From: Lysobacter enzymogenes
GTDB lineage: Bacteria; Pseudomonadota; Gammaproteobacteria; Xanthomonadales; Xanthomonadaceae
Length of the DNA stretch: 64,000 bases
Assembly (NCBI RefSeq): GCF_023617245.1
Contig: NZ_CP067396.1
Location: forward strand, 1,426,001-1,490,000
Reading direction: 5' to 3'
Below are positions 50,603 through 59,997 of this stretch, in pieces; position 1 is the first letter of the stretch; the number at the start of each line of letters is the position of its first letter. Position numbers and translations under genes: made by a program. The notes under the pieces are model-generated. The model saw only the letters and a program-made list of their open reading frames with translations. It searched no databases and was not told where the DNA came from.

Positions 50603-51466
50603 TCAGCCCGGCTGGCGCGGCGGCCGCGGCCGCGGCGGATTCGCCGGCACGTCGCGGCCGGGCACCTGCACCAGCCGCAGTTCGTCGGTGTCCAACTGCA
50701 GCGCGGTGAGCTTGCCGCCCCAGACCGCGCCGGTGTCGATGGCGTGCACGCCGTGGCCGATGAACAAGCCCAGCGTCGACCAATGCCCGCACACGATCTT
50801 CAGGTCGCGCTCGGCCCGGCCCGGCACTTCGTACCAGGGATACAGCCCCACCGGCTGGGTGCCCGGCGCGCCCTTGTCCTCGAACGCGATGCGGCCGCGC
50901 GGGGTGCAATAGCGCAGGCGGGTGAAGATATTGATGATCGCGCGGTGGCGGTCGATGCCGGCCAGCTTGGGATTCCAGGCCGGGCGGTCGCCGTACATGT
51001 TCTTGAGCAGGCGCCGGTACTGGTCGCCGTGCAGCCGTTCCTCGACCTCGCGCGCGTGGCGCTCGGCCATCGAGGTGGTCCACTTCGGCGCCATGCCGGC
51101 GTGCACCATCATCCAGCCGAGCGCGCGGTCGGCGTGCACGAGTTTCTGCATGCGCAGCCAGTCCAGCAGCGCTTCGCCGTCGTCGGCCAGGACGATGCGC
51201 TGCAGGTCGGGGTTGACCTTGCGCTTCTCTTCCTCGGTGCGCTGGCCGATCGCCAGCAGCGACAGGTCGTGGTTGCCGAGCACCACGGTGCTGTGCTCGC
51301 GCAGCGAGTGCACCAGCCGCAGGGTTTCCAGGGATTGGCCGCCGCGGTTGACCAGGTCGCCGCAGAACCAGAGTTTGTCCTGCGCCGGGTCGAACTTCAG
51401 CCGTTCCAGCAGCCGCTGGGTGGCGTCGTAACAGCCTTGCAGGTCGCCGATTGCCCAAACGCTCAT
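50603..51466 (-). CDS. apaH: Diadenosine tetraphosphatase ApaH
   Basis: This 287-aa symmetrical Ap4A hydrolase cleaves Ap4A to two ADP and also removes NpnN caps from RNA. The calcineurin-like metal motifs are complete: GDLQGC, WFCGDLVNRG, VVLGNHD and MMVHAGMAP, with CGHWSTLGL near the C-terminus. The C-terminal tail is Pro/Arg-rich. It lies 13 nt after apaG in the usual rsmA-apaG-apaH order. Confidence 0.95.
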   Translation of the reverse strand: MSVWAIGDLQGCYDATQRLLERLKFDPAQDKLWFCGDLVNRGGQSLETLRLVHSLREHSTVVLGNHDLSLLAIGQRTEEEKRKVNPDLQRIVLADDGEALLDWLRMQKLVHADRALGWMMVHAGMAPKWTTSMAERHAREVEERLHGDQYRRLLKNMYGDRPAWNPKLAGIDRHRAIINIFTRLRYCTPRGRIAFEDKGAPGTQPVGLYPWYEVPGRAERDLKIVCGHWSTLGLFIGHGVHAIDTGAVWGGKLTALQLDTDELRLVQVPGRDVPANPPRPRPPRQPG

Positions 51467-51479
51467 GTGCCGTCCGCGC

Positions 51480-51863
51480 TCAGTGCAGGGTACGCGGGAT
51501 GGTCAGGGTGAACGTCGGCACCGGCGCGTCGAAGCGGGTGCCGTCGTCGGCGACCATCGCGTACGTGCCTTCCATCGTCCCCAGACTGGTCTCCAGCACC
51601 GCGCCGGAGGTGTATTCGAAGTCGTCGCCCGGACGCAGCCACGGCTGCTCGCCGACCACGCCGTCGCCGCGCACTTCCTGCACCTTGCCGTTCGCGTCGG
51701 TGATCACCCAATGGCGCGAGATGAGGCGTGCGGGCACGGTGCCGGCGTTGCGGATGTGGATGGTGTAGGCGAACACGTAGCGATCCTGCTCCGGAGCGGA
51801 TTGGTCGTCCAGGTAGCGGGTCGCCACGTCGATGTCGAAGACGTATTCGGTGGGGCGGTTCAT
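51480..51863 (-). CDS. apaG: ApaG protein
   Basis: This 127-aa single fibronectin-III-like domain (DUF525) has the family marks FAYTIHIRNAGTVPARLISR, HWVITDANGKVQEVRGDGVV, GEQPWLRPGDDFEYTSGAVL and GTMEGTYAMV. The biochemical role is unclear; it may bind nucleotides or metal and is nearly always coded with apaH. The length is typical. Confidence 0.95.
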   Translation of the reverse strand: MNRPTEYVFDIDVATRYLDDQSAPEQDRYVFAYTIHIRNAGTVPARLISRHWVITDANGKVQEVRGDGVVGEQPWLRPGDDFEYTSGAVLETSLGTMEGTYAMVADDGTRFDAPVPTFTLTIPRTLH

Positions 51864-52001
51864 GGCGGCAGTTTAAGCAAAGCGGGGATGAAGCGGGAAT
51901 GAGCCGTCGCGGCGGCGCGCGATGGCGCGGACGGACGAAAAAACGCGGCCGCGGCGGCGCCGCGCGGGCAGGCGCCGCCGGGCCGCGGCGATGGCGGTCC
52001 G

Positions 52002-52847
52002 CTAGCTCGCGGAGGGATCGGGCAGGACCTTGTCGTGGGCGCGCAGCCAATTGGCCAGGCGCACGAACTGCGCCACTTCCAGTTGCTCGGCGCGCGCGTC
52101 GGGACGCACGCCGGCGGCCTCGATCGAGGCGCCGTCGCAGACCAGCGAGAGCGCGTTGCGCAGGGTCTTGCGGCGCTGGCCGAAGGCGTCGCGGACCAGG
52201 CGCGCGAACAGGGCGTGGTCGTCGATGCCGATCCGGTCCGGCGCCAGCGGAATCATCCGCACCACCGCCGAATCGACCTTCGGCGGCGGCCGGAACGCGG
52301 CTGGCGGCACGTCGAACAGCGCGATCACCTGGCAATAGGCCTGCAGCATCACGCTGAGGCGGCCGTAGACCTTGCTGCCGGGTGCGGCGGCCATGCGGTC
52401 GACGACTTCCTTCTGCAGCATGAAATGCATGTCGCGGATCGCCGCGGCGTGCTCCAGGGCATGGAACAGGATCGGCGAGGACAGGTTGTAGGGCAGGTTG
52501 CCGACCAGCCGGATCGGGCCGCCGTTGTGCGCCAGCGCGCTGAAATCGACGGTGAGCACGTCGCGATGGATCACTTCCAGCGTGCCGTGCGCGCGTGCGG
52601 TCTCGGTGAGCGGGAAGATCAGGTCGCGGTCGAACTCGATCACGGTCAGTTCGCCGTGGCGGTCCAGCAGCGGGAAGGTGATCGCGCCCTGGCCGGGGCC
52701 GATCTCGACCAGGCGGTCGCCGGGTTTGGGGTCCACTGCGTGCACGATCATCGCGATGACGTTGGCGTCGTGCAGGAAGTGCTGGCCCAGATGCTTTTTC
52801 GCCTCGGGCTTGAAGCCCTTGGCGTGGGTCTTGGCGGTGCCGGTCAT
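52002..52847 (-). CDS. rsmA: 16S rRNA dimethyladenosine transferase RsmA (KsgA)
   Basis: This 281-aa enzyme dimethylates A1518 and A1519 of 16S rRNA with SAM. Marks are KKHLGQHFLHDANVIAMIV, VEIGPGQGAITFPLL (SAM motif I), VGNLPYNLSSPILFHAL (catalytic NLPY) and FRPPPKVDSAVVRM. The ATG overlaps the stop of pdxA by 4 nt and has GGAGG upstream. Its C-terminal domain includes FGQRRKTLRNALS, typical for the family. Confidence 0.96.
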   Translation of the reverse strand: MTGTAKTHAKGFKPEAKKHLGQHFLHDANVIAMIVHAVDPKPGDRLVEIGPGQGAITFPLLDRHGELTVIEFDRDLIFPLTETARAHGTLEVIHRDVLTVDFSALAHNGGPIRLVGNLPYNLSSPILFHALEHAAAIRDMHFMLQKEVVDRMAAAPGSKVYGRLSVMLQAYCQVIALFDVPPAAFRPPPKVDSAVVRMIPLAPDRIGIDDHALFARLVRDAFGQRRKTLRNALSLVCDGASIEAAGVRPDARAEQLEVAQFVRLANWLRAHDKVLPDPSAS

Positions 52848-53851
52848 GGCGAGCCTCCGGGCGGGTTGCGGTCGCTGCGGGTCGAGCGGATGTGGGCGAT
52901 GCGCGCGCAGGCGTCGGCCGCGGCGATCAGGCTGGACGGATCGGCCAGGCCGCGCCCGGCCAGGTCGAGCGCGGTGCCGTGGTCGACGGCGACGCGCGGG
53001 TAGGGCAGGCCCAGGGTCAGGTTCACCGCGCGCTCGAAGCCGCTGTACTTGAGCACCGGCAGGCCCTGGTCGTGGTACATGGCGACCACGGCGTCGAAAC
53101 CCTGCAGCTTGGCCGGCAGGAACGCGGTGTCGGCGGGCAGCGGGCCGATCAGGTCCAGGCCTTCGCCGCGCAGCGCGGCCAGGACCGGTTCGATCACTTC
53201 GATCTCCTCGCGCCCCAGGTGCCCGGCTTCGCCGGCGTGCGGGTTGAGGCCGAGCACGGCGATGCGCGGGCGCGCCAGGCCGAAGTCGCCGCGCAGGGCG
53301 GCATCGACGATGCGCAGGGTGCGCGCCAGCGGCTCCGGCGCGATCGCGTCGGCGACGTCGCGCAGCGGCAGGTGGGTGGTGGCCAGGCCGACCCGGACGA
53401 TGTCGTTGGCGAGCATCATCACCACCTCGCAGCCGGCCTGTTGCGCCAGCAGCTCGGTGGTGCCGGTGTAGGCGATGCCGCCCTCGTTGATGACCGCCTT
53501 GTGCACCGGGCCGGTGATCACCCCGTCCAGGCGCCCGTCCAGGCAGGCCTGGGCGGCGTCGCGCAGGGCCTGGATCACCGCCGCGGCGTTGCCCGGCTCG
53601 GGCGTGCCGAAGGCCGGCGGTACGGGATTGGGGATCTCGACCACGGCCACTTCGCCCGGCGCCCGCGAGGGGCGGTCCGGCGGCAGCAGGGTCAGCGGCA
53701 AGGCGAGCGCGTCGGCCGCGGCGCGCAGGCTGCGCGGGTCGGCGTAGCAGATCAGATCGTAGTCGCGCGGCCGTTGCAGCAGCCGCACGCACAGCTCCGG
53801 CCCGACGCCGGCCGGCTCGCCCGGCACCAGCGCGAGCCGGGGCGGGGTCAC
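52844..53851 (-). CDS. pdxA: 4-hydroxythreonine-4-phosphate dehydrogenase PdxA
   Basis: This 335-aa NAD-dependent enzyme of vitamin B6 synthesis has the metal and substrate motifs GVITGPVHKAVINEGG, LGLNPHAGEAGHLGREE and AMYHDQGLPVLKYSGFERAV, then DHGTALDLAGRGLADPSSLI near the end. The GTG start at 53851 begins MTPPRLALVPGEPAGVGPEL; it lies 1 nt past the surA stop, as expected for a coupled gene. Longer in-frame readings run back into surA. Confidence 0.95.
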   Translation of the reverse strand: MTPPRLALVPGEPAGVGPELCVRLLQRPRDYDLICYADPRSLRAAADALALPLTLLPPDRPSRAPGEVAVVEIPNPVPPAFGTPEPGNAAAVIQALRDAAQACLDGRLDGVITGPVHKAVINEGGIAYTGTTELLAQQAGCEVVMMLANDIVRVGLATTHLPLRDVADAIAPEPLARTLRIVDAALRGDFGLARPRIAVLGLNPHAGEAGHLGREEIEVIEPVLAALRGEGLDLIGPLPADTAFLPAKLQGFDAVVAMYHDQGLPVLKYSGFERAVNLTLGLPYPRVAVDHGTALDLAGRGLADPSSLIAAADACARIAHIRSTRSDRNPPGGSP

Positions 53852-53852
53852 G

Positions 53853-55211
53853 TCAGCCGCCCTTGGTGGGCAGCGTGGTCTCGGTACCCGGTTGGTTGCC
53901 TTCCGAGCCCTTGCCCATGCGGAAGTCGACGTAGGCTTCGCTGCGCTTCTCGCGCAGGAAGCGGTTCCATTCCTCTTCCAGCTTGCGCCGGCCGATGGTC
54001 TCCTGGACCTGCGCGCGCTTGCTCTGGTTGGACACGTCGCTCTCACGCGTGCCCAGGCGCTGGACCACGTGGTAGCCGGCGGTGGTGTGGATCGGCTGCG
54101 AGACTTCGTTGTCGGCCAGGGCCGCGACCGCGCCGCCGAACTCGGGACCGAATTCGTCGCGCATGAACCAGCCCAGGTCGCCGCCCTTGGACTGGGTGCC
54201 GAGGTCTTCGCTGCTTTCCTTGACCACGTCCTCGAACTTGGCCCCGCCGGCGATGCGCGCGCGCAGGGTCTCGGCCTTGGCCTTGGCCTGGGCTTCGGTG
54301 GTCTGGTCGTTGACGCGCACCAGGATGTGGCGGGCGTGGTACTGGGTGACCATCTGCGGGCCGGACTGCGAGGCGTCGCGCACTTCGACCAGCTTGAGCA
54401 GCTGGAAGCCGCTCGGCCCGCGCAGCGGCGCGGTGACCTGGCCGGCCTTCATCGCCTTCATCATGTCGGCGAACGCGGCCGGGATCTCGTCCACGCTGCG
54501 CCAGCCCAGGTCGCCGCCTTCCAGCGCGTTGGGGCTGTCGGAATAGCGCACGGCGGCGGCGTTGAAGTCCATCTCGCCCTTGTCGATCAGCGCCTTGACG
54601 CCGTCGACCTTCTTCTGCGCGGTGGCGATCTGCTCGGCGGTGGCGCCTTCGGGCAGGGCGATCAGGATGTGGGCCAGGTGGTACTGGGTGCCGGTGTTGG
54701 CCTGCGCGGCCAGGGCGGCGTCGATTTCTGCGTCGCTGACCGAGACCCGGGTCTGGGCGAAGCGCTGGCGCAGGCGCTGGACCAGCAGCTCGTCGCGGAT
54801 CGAATTGCGGAAGTCGGCGTAGGAGCTGCCGTCGCGGGCCAGCTGCTGGCGCAGCTGGTCGACGCTGAGGCGGTTGGACTGGGCGATGCCGGCGATGGCC
54901 TGCTCGATCTCCTGGTCGGTTACGCGCACGCCGGTGCCCTGGGCCTGGGCGACCTGCAGCTTGAGCAGGATCAGGCGCTCGAGCACCTGCCGTTCGAGCA
55001 CGTCGCGCGGCGGCAATTGCTCGCTGCGGCCGGCGTACTGGCCGAGGATGTTGGCGACCGCGCGATCGAGCTCGGTCTTGAGGATGACGTCCTCGTCCAC
55101 GACCGCGGCGATGCGGTCGATCGGCTGCAGCTCCTGGGCCTGGGCGACGCCGATCAGCAGGCCGGTGGCCAGGACGCCAGCGGTCAGGGCGCGGGCAAAA
55201 CGATTGTTCAT
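53853..55211 (-). CDS. surA: Periplasmic chaperone and prolyl isomerase SurA
   Basis: This 452-aa protein has a signal peptide (MNNRFARALTAGVLATGLLI, cleaved after AQA). The N-terminal chaperone part (DRIAAVVDEDVILKTELDRA) is followed by two parvulin domains (YHLAHILIALPEGATAEQIA to VRYSDSPNALEGGDLGWRS, and YHARHILVRVNDQTTEAQAK to KESSEDLGTQSKGGDLGWF) and a C-terminal helix. It escorts outer-membrane proteins, including LptD, whose gene lies directly upstream with a 4-nt overlap. Confidence 0.96.
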   Translation of the reverse strand: MNNRFARALTAGVLATGLLIGVAQAQELQPIDRIAAVVDEDVILKTELDRAVANILGQYAGRSEQLPPRDVLERQVLERLILLKLQVAQAQGTGVRVTDQEIEQAIAGIAQSNRLSVDQLRQQLARDGSSYADFRNSIRDELLVQRLRQRFAQTRVSVSDAEIDAALAAQANTGTQYHLAHILIALPEGATAEQIATAQKKVDGVKALIDKGEMDFNAAAVRYSDSPNALEGGDLGWRSVDEIPAAFADMMKAMKAGQVTAPLRGPSGFQLLKLVEVRDASQSGPQMVTQYHARHILVRVNDQTTEAQAKAKAETLRARIAGGAKFEDVVKESSEDLGTQSKGGDLGWFMRDEFGPEFGGAVAALADNEVSQPIHTTAGYHVVQRLGTRESDVSNQSKRAQVQETIGRRKLEEEWNRFLREKRSEAYVDFRMGKGSEGNQPGTETTLPTKGG

Positions 55212-57769
55212 AGGGTCGGGTCGAGGATGGCCTCGTCGCCGCCCGGACCGCGGTTTTCGCGGCTGATCGAGGGGGACGGAGGCGTCAAATAGAGGTCGTC
55301 GCGGTTGTAGCCGAGAATAGCACGGCGCAATACCCGCTCCGTGTTCTGGCCCGCCGAGCCTAGGCCCTTGAGTTCGAACTCCACCTGAAACGAGCTGTTC
55401 AGGTCTTCGGAGCGGTTGCGCTGGTAGCGACGGGCGATCGCGCGCACCGCCAGGCAGCAGCTTTCCCACTGCACGCCGGCGATCTGCTCGAGCGGACGGC
55501 TGTCCTTGATCGAGTAGTAATAGCGGCCGACCACGCTCCAGTTGTCGTTGATCGGATACAGGAACGACACGTCGGCCTGTTCGTACTGATCGGCGATGTC
55601 GCTCGGCGAGCCCGGCGGCGCGGCGAGGTTGCGGCGGTAGCGGTAGGCGAAGTTGACCACGCCGCTGTTGCGGAACAGGTAGCGCGCGCGCAGGGTCGCG
55701 ACGTCCTCGCTGCGCAGGCGCGGGTCCCACTGGTAGGTGGCGTTGATGGTCCAGCGGTCGGTCGGCGAGACGCTGACGTCGGCGACCCACGCCGACTTGC
55801 CCTGCTTGATCGGCGTTTCGGCGCCGGCGACCACGCGGATGTCGTCGAAGTACTGGATCTGGCCGATGCTCGCGGCCAGCCGTTCGCGGCCGTCCTCGGA
55901 GTTGATCAGGCGGGTGGTCAGCGCGGTGGTCAGCTGGTTGGCGTCGGTCTGGCGGTCGGCGCCGGAGTAGCGGTTGTCGCGGAACAGCGCGCCCCAGCTG
56001 AACGACATCGGGTTGGTGTCGAACAGCGGGATCGCGTCCTGGTCGCGGTACGGCGCGCGCAGGTAGAACACGCGCGGCTCCAGCGTGTGCACGTAGTTGT
56101 CGCCGCGGATCACCGTCTCGCGGTCGAAGTACAGGCCGGCGTCGATCGAGGTGATCGGCAGGCTGCGGGTCGGCGACTTGTCGTAGAAGCTGCGCACCAG
56201 CTCCGGCGTCTTGACCGTGCCGGGGTTGTTGGCGATGAAGCTGTTGGCGCGGGCGTCGGCGATCTGCGCGGCCATCTCGCCGTCGAGCTCGTAGGCGGTG
56301 TAGCGCCAGGCCAGCTTGGGCCGGATGAACCAGGCCGCGCCTTCCAGCGGGAAGCTGATGTACGGCTTGACGTCGAAGCGGCTGCCGCCGGGGATGCTCT
56401 GGCGCCGGCTCTCCGGAATCCCGGGGGTGGGGTCGTTGGCGACGAACTTGAGGTCGGCGTGCTGGAAGCGCACCGCCTCGGTGTCCACGCCGGTTTCCAG
56501 CCACGGCTGCACCGGCTGCGCCCAGTGGAAGGTCGCGCGCGGCAGGCGGTCGAAGGCCAGCGAGTTCTCGCGCAGGGTGAAGTCGGCGAGCTGGTTGTGG
56601 TCGGCGATGATGCTCGCGTCCCAGTAGCGGCCGCGGCCGTACAGGCCGACTTCGCTGCGCAGCGAGATCGTCGACTGGCTGTACAGGCTGTTGCTGAAGT
56701 CCTGCAGGTAGTACTTGTCGCTGACCCAGGCCAGGTTGGCGCCGGCGTACCAGGTGCCGTCGAAGCGGTGCACGCCCTTGAACGCGAACTCGCCGCGGTT
56801 GTCGCGCGGCATGTCGTCCTTGGGGATGGTCGGCAACGGGTCGCCGGTGCGGATGTAGTAGGTGTAGCGGTCCGGATCCTTGCGCGAGAGATCGTCGCGC
56901 GGCATCCAGTTGACGTAGGTCTCGCCCGAGCCGTTTTCGTACAGCCAGCGGAACTCCACGCCCAGGCTCGCGCCGCGCCGGCTCATGTAGCGCGGGAACA
57001 GGGTCGCGTCGTAGTTCGGCGCCAGGTTGAGGTAGATCGGCTGGCGCCAGTCGAAGCCGTTCTTGCCGGACATGCCGATGTTCGGATACAGCAGGCCGGT
57101 GCGGCGGCGGTCGTCGACCGGGAACATGAACCACGGCACGTACAGCACCGGGATCTTGCCGATGCGCAGGGTGGCGTTGCGCGCCACGCCCATGCCTTCC
57201 TCGGTGTCGATGTCGATGCGGTGGGCGCGCAGTTCCCAGGCGCGCTGGTTCGGCGCGCAGGTGGAATAGGTCGAGCTCAGCAGCGAGCCCTTGGCGCCGT
57301 TGAGTTCGATCCGCTCGGCGCCGCCGTTGCCGCGGCGCGAGGTCAGCTGGTACTCGACGTCGTCGATCTGGTGCTTGTCGGCGTTCTGGTCGCCCTCGGC
57401 GTGCTCGGCGACCAGGCGCATGCTCGAGTCCTGGTAGCGGACGTGGCCCTCGGCCGTGTACTTGCCGCTTTCCTGGTTGTAGCTGAGCTTGTCGGTGCCG
57501 AGGAACTGGTCGCCGCGGCTGAGCCGGACGTTGTCCTGGACGACGATGTTCTGCTCGTCGCCGGCGCGCTCCAGGGTGCCGCCGTCGATCGCGGTCGGCT
57601 GGCTGGCGCGCTGGTCGGCGGTGCCGGTCGGGGCGGGGGCGTCGTTGAAGGACGGGACCGCATCGATCAGCGGGCACAGTCCCCAGTTCTCGTTGTCGTC
57701 CGCCGCGTACGCGGGCAGGGCGATGGCGATGCAGAGCGACAACGGGAGCAGGCGGAGGGGTTTGCGCAC
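55208..57769 (-). CDS. lptD: LPS-assembly outer-membrane protein LptD
   Basis: This protein of about 853 aa inserts LPS in the outer leaflet with LptE. The signal peptide (MRKPLRLLPLSLCIAIALPA, cleaved after AYA) leads to an N-terminal OstA jellyroll (GDEQNIVVQDNVRLSRGDQF and YTAEGHVRYQDSSMRLVAEH) and a large beta-barrel. Cys pairs sit in WGLCPLIDA and WESCCLAVRA, as for the LptD inter-domain disulfides. The GTG at 57769 is chosen because it puts a normal signal peptide at the N-terminus; in-frame ATGs at 57844 and 57865 would add 25-32 residues. No strong ribosome site marks any of the three. Confidence 0.92.
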   Translation of the reverse strand: MRKPLRLLPLSLCIAIALPAYAADDNENWGLCPLIDAVPSFNDAPAPTGTADQRASQPTAIDGGTLERAGDEQNIVVQDNVRLSRGDQFLGTDKLSYNQESGKYTAEGHVRYQDSSMRLVAEHAEGDQNADKHQIDDVEYQLTSRRGNGGAERIELNGAKGSLLSSTYSTCAPNQRAWELRAHRIDIDTEEGMGVARNATLRIGKIPVLYVPWFMFPVDDRRRTGLLYPNIGMSGKNGFDWRQPIYLNLAPNYDATLFPRYMSRRGASLGVEFRWLYENGSGETYVNWMPRDDLSRKDPDRYTYYIRTGDPLPTIPKDDMPRDNRGEFAFKGVHRFDGTWYAGANLAWVSDKYYLQDFSNSLYSQSTISLRSEVGLYGRGRYWDASIIADHNQLADFTLRENSLAFDRLPRATFHWAQPVQPWLETGVDTEAVRFQHADLKFVANDPTPGIPESRRQSIPGGSRFDVKPYISFPLEGAAWFIRPKLAWRYTAYELDGEMAAQIADARANSFIANNPGTVKTPELVRSFYDKSPTRSLPITSIDAGLYFDRETVIRGDNYVHTLEPRVFYLRAPYRDQDAIPLFDTNPMSFSWGALFRDNRYSGADRQTDANQLTTALTTRLINSEDGRERLAASIGQIQYFDDIRVVAGAETPIKQGKSAWVADVSVSPTDRWTINATYQWDPRLRSEDVATLRARYLFRNSGVVNFAYRYRRNLAAPPGSPSDIADQYEQADVSFLYPINDNWSVVGRYYYSIKDSRPLEQIAGVQWESCCLAVRAIARRYQRNRSEDLNSSFQVEFELKGLGSAGQNTERVLRRAILGYNRDDLYLTPPSPSISRENRGPGGDEAILDPTL

Positions 57770-57944
57770 GCGAGCATCCGGCAGACGGGGAAAAACGGCG
57801 GTTAGATTGCCCCATCCCTTGCAAGCGGGCAACGCGAACGCCATCTGGGAGTCATCGGCGTTCATCTTGCAAGTTTCGCCGGACCGGCCGGGATTCCCCG
57901 CCGATCGCGCCGGCAACGCGGCGCCGTCCACCCAGGAGGAGATC

Positions 57945-58373
57945 ATGAGCCAGCACCCCGTCCCCGGCCCCGCCGTCCCGGTCGAGAAGACCGAAGCTGA
58001 ATGGCGCGAGCAACTGTCGCCGGAGCAGTACGCGATCTGCCGCTGCTCGGCCACCGAGCGGGCGTTCACCGGCCGCTTCTGGAACCACAAGGACGCCGGC
58101 ACCTACACCTGCGTGGCCTGCGGCGAGCCGCTGTTCGGCTCGGACACCAAGTACGACTCGGGCAGCGGCTGGCCGAGCTACTACCAGCCGATCCGGCCCG
58201 AAGCGGTCAGCGAGCATGCCGACGAGAGTCACGGAATGCGCCGGATCGAAGTCAAATGTGCGCGTTGCCAGTCGCACCTGGGGCACGTATTTCCGGACGG
58301 CCCGCGCCCGACCGGGTTGCGTTATTGCATCAATTCGGCGTCGCTGGACTTCGAAGCCAAGCCCGAAGCCTGA
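57945..58373 (+). CDS. msrB: Peptide methionine-R-sulfoxide reductase MsrB
   Basis: This 142-aa enzyme repairs oxidised methionine (R-sulfoxide). Catalytic Cys128 is in GLRYCINSASLDF. The zinc site uses Cys56 and Cys59 (CVACG) and Cys105 and Cys108 (CARC), and GSGWPSYYQP and SHLGHVFPDGP are family blocks. ATG 57945 has AGGAGG 5 nt upstream. There is no signal peptide, so it is cytosolic. It is divergent from lptD. Confidence 0.95.
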   Translation: MSQHPVPGPAVPVEKTEAEWREQLSPEQYAICRCSATERAFTGRFWNHKDAGTYTCVACGEPLFGSDTKYDSGSGWPSYYQPIRPEAVSEHADESHGMRRIEVKCARCQSHLGHVFPDGPRPTGLRYCINSASLDFEAKPEA

Positions 58374-58392
58374 TCGAGCCAGCCGAAGCCCC

Positions 58393-58421
58393 CTGTAGCA
58401 GCGGCGCAAGCCGCGACCGCG
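58393..58421 (+). repeat. Single degenerate family-C REP arm
   Basis: CTGTAGCAGCGGCGCAAGCC and then GCGACCGCG matches the left arm of the pair at 39485, with two or three changes. No full inverted partner is present; the sequence to 58492 keeps only a weak reverse match. Confidence 0.7.
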
Positions 58422-58492
58422 GGGTGGCTGGTCGCGCCGCAAGCCGAGTTATCGCGGCCGCGACCCGCGCCGCCCTCACCGGGGCGCGCCGC

Positions 58493-59407
58493 TCAGGCCA
58501 GCATCGCGCCGACGTGGGCGACCGCGCTTTCGCGCAGCGCGGCCAGGTCGTAGCCGCCTTCCAGCATCGACACCACCCGCCCGGCCGCATGCCGCTCGGC
58601 GATGGCGACCAGTTCCGCGGTGAGCCAGGCGAAGTCCTCGCCGTCGAGTTCGATCTGCGCCAGCGGGTCGCGCTTGTGCGCGTCGAACCCGGCCGAGATC
58701 AGCACCAGCTGCGGACGGAAGCCGTCGACGATCGGCAGCAGGCGCTCGCGCCAGACCCGGCGGAAGCCGTCGCTGCCGGTGCCCGCCGGCAGCGGCGCGT
58801 TGACGATGTTGCCGATGCCGCGCTCGTGCGCGTAGCCGGTGTCGGGATACAGCGGCAACTGGTGCGAGCTGACGTACAGCACCCGCGGATCGCTGTCGAA
58901 GATCGCCTGGGTGCCGTTGCCGTGGTGGACGTCGAAGTCGATCACCGCGACCCGCGCCAGCCCGTGCTTGTCGCAGGCGTGGGCGGCGGCGACGGCGATG
59001 TTGTTGAACAGACAAAAGCCCATCGCCGCATGCACGGTGGCGTGGTGGCCGGGCGGACGCACCGCGCAGAACGCACGGCGGTCCTCGCCCTTGAGCACGC
59101 TATCGACCGCGGCCACGCCGGCGCCGGCGGCGCGCAGCGCGGCTTCGGCCGAGCCCGGCGCGAGCACGGTGTCGGGATCGAGCTGGACCGGGCCGTCGAC
59201 CGGCGTGTCGAGCACCAGCGCCAGCAGTTCGTCGGAATGCGCGCGCAGCAACTGGCCGCGGCTCGCCGCCGGCGCCTCGCACCAGTGCAGGCGCTCGGCG
59301 AAGGCTTCGCGCAGGGATTCGGTCACCGCCACCAGACGCAGCGGCCGCTCGGCGTGACCCGGACCCGGGTCGTGGCGCGTGCAGGCCGGATGCGTATAGA
59401 CGCGCAC
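58493..59407 (-). CDS. Histone deacetylase-like (AcuC/AphA superfamily) hydrolase
   Basis: This 304-aa zinc-dependent deacetylase-like protein has the active-site set intact: AVRPPGHHATVHAAMGFCLF (the His-His charge-relay pair), VIDFDVHHGNGTQAIF (zinc Asp and His) and LVLISAGFDAHKRDPLAQIE (second zinc Asp). In bacteria such enzymes deacetylate polyamines, acetyl-CoA synthetase or other small molecules; the substrate here is unknown. The start MRVYTHPACTRHDPGPGHAE fits the family. It lies 7 nt after the cobalamin adenosyltransferase gene. Confidence 0.88.
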   Translation of the reverse strand: MRVYTHPACTRHDPGPGHAERPLRLVAVTESLREAFAERLHWCEAPAASRGQLLRAHSDELLALVLDTPVDGPVQLDPDTVLAPGSAEAALRAAGAGVAAVDSVLKGEDRRAFCAVRPPGHHATVHAAMGFCLFNNIAVAAAHACDKHGLARVAVIDFDVHHGNGTQAIFDSDPRVLYVSSHQLPLYPDTGYAHERGIGNIVNAPLPAGTGSDGFRRVWRERLLPIVDGFRPQLVLISAGFDAHKRDPLAQIELDGEDFAWLTAELVAIAERHAAGRVVSMLEGGYDLAALRESAVAHVGAMLA

Positions 59408-59414
59408 GGTGCGG

Positions 59415-59969
59415 TCAGGCCTTGCGGCGCTCGTGGTTCCAGGTGACCTCGCCGTGGCCGCCGGCGCGCGCCAGCACGCGCGCGATCACGAACAGCAGGT
59501 CGGACAGGCGGTTGAGATAACGCACGGCCTCGGGGCGGATGTCCTCGACCCGCGCCAGCGCCACGGCCTCGCGCTCGGCGCGGCGGACCACGGTGCGGGC
59601 GATGTGGCAGCGCGCCGCGGCCTCGCCGCCGGCCGGGAGGATGAATTCCTTGAGCGGCGGCAGGTGCTCGTTGTGCGCGTCGAGCCAGTGTTCGAGCCGG
59701 TCGATGTCGGCGGCGAAGATCGCCGCGTGGCCCGGGATGCACAGCTCGGCGCCGAGGTCGAACATCTGGTGCTGGATCGACACCAGTTGCTCGCGCACTT
59801 CGTCCGGCAGTTCGGCGGCGAGGATCAGGCCGATGGTCGAATTGGCTTCGTCGACCGTGCCGTAGGCGCCGACGCGGGCGGAGTCCTTGCCGGTGCGGCT
59901 GCCGTCGCCGAGGCCGGTGGAGCCGTCGTCGCCGGTGCGGGTGTAGATCTTGGAGAGGCGGTTGCCCAT
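59415..59969 (-). CDS. Cob(I)alamin adenosyltransferase, PduO/MMAB type
   Basis: This 184-aa enzyme transfers adenosyl from ATP to cob(I)alamin to form coenzyme B12. The ATP site is YTRTGDDGSTGLGDGSR at the N-terminus; RVGAYGTVDEANSTIGL and ARTVVRRAEREAVALA (the R-R-A-E-R-E signature) and RYLNRLSDLLFVIARVLA are family blocks. No B12 synthesis genes are near, so it probably serves salvage of imported cobalamin. It follows a membrane-protein gene by 28 nt. Confidence 0.92.
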   Translation of the reverse strand: MGNRLSKIYTRTGDDGSTGLGDGSRTGKDSARVGAYGTVDEANSTIGLILAAELPDEVREQLVSIQHQMFDLGAELCIPGHAAIFAADIDRLEHWLDAHNEHLPPLKEFILPAGGEAAARCHIARTVVRRAEREAVALARVEDIRPEAVRYLNRLSDLLFVIARVLARAGGHGEVTWNHERRKA

Positions 59970-59997
59970 CGGGTCGGTCGGTCCGGCGCGCGGCCGA

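Noticed and set aside
57770..58102. Longer LptD reading reaching towards msrB
   Set aside because: It would hide the signal peptide inside the protein and overlap the msrB region; the family starts next to the signal peptide.
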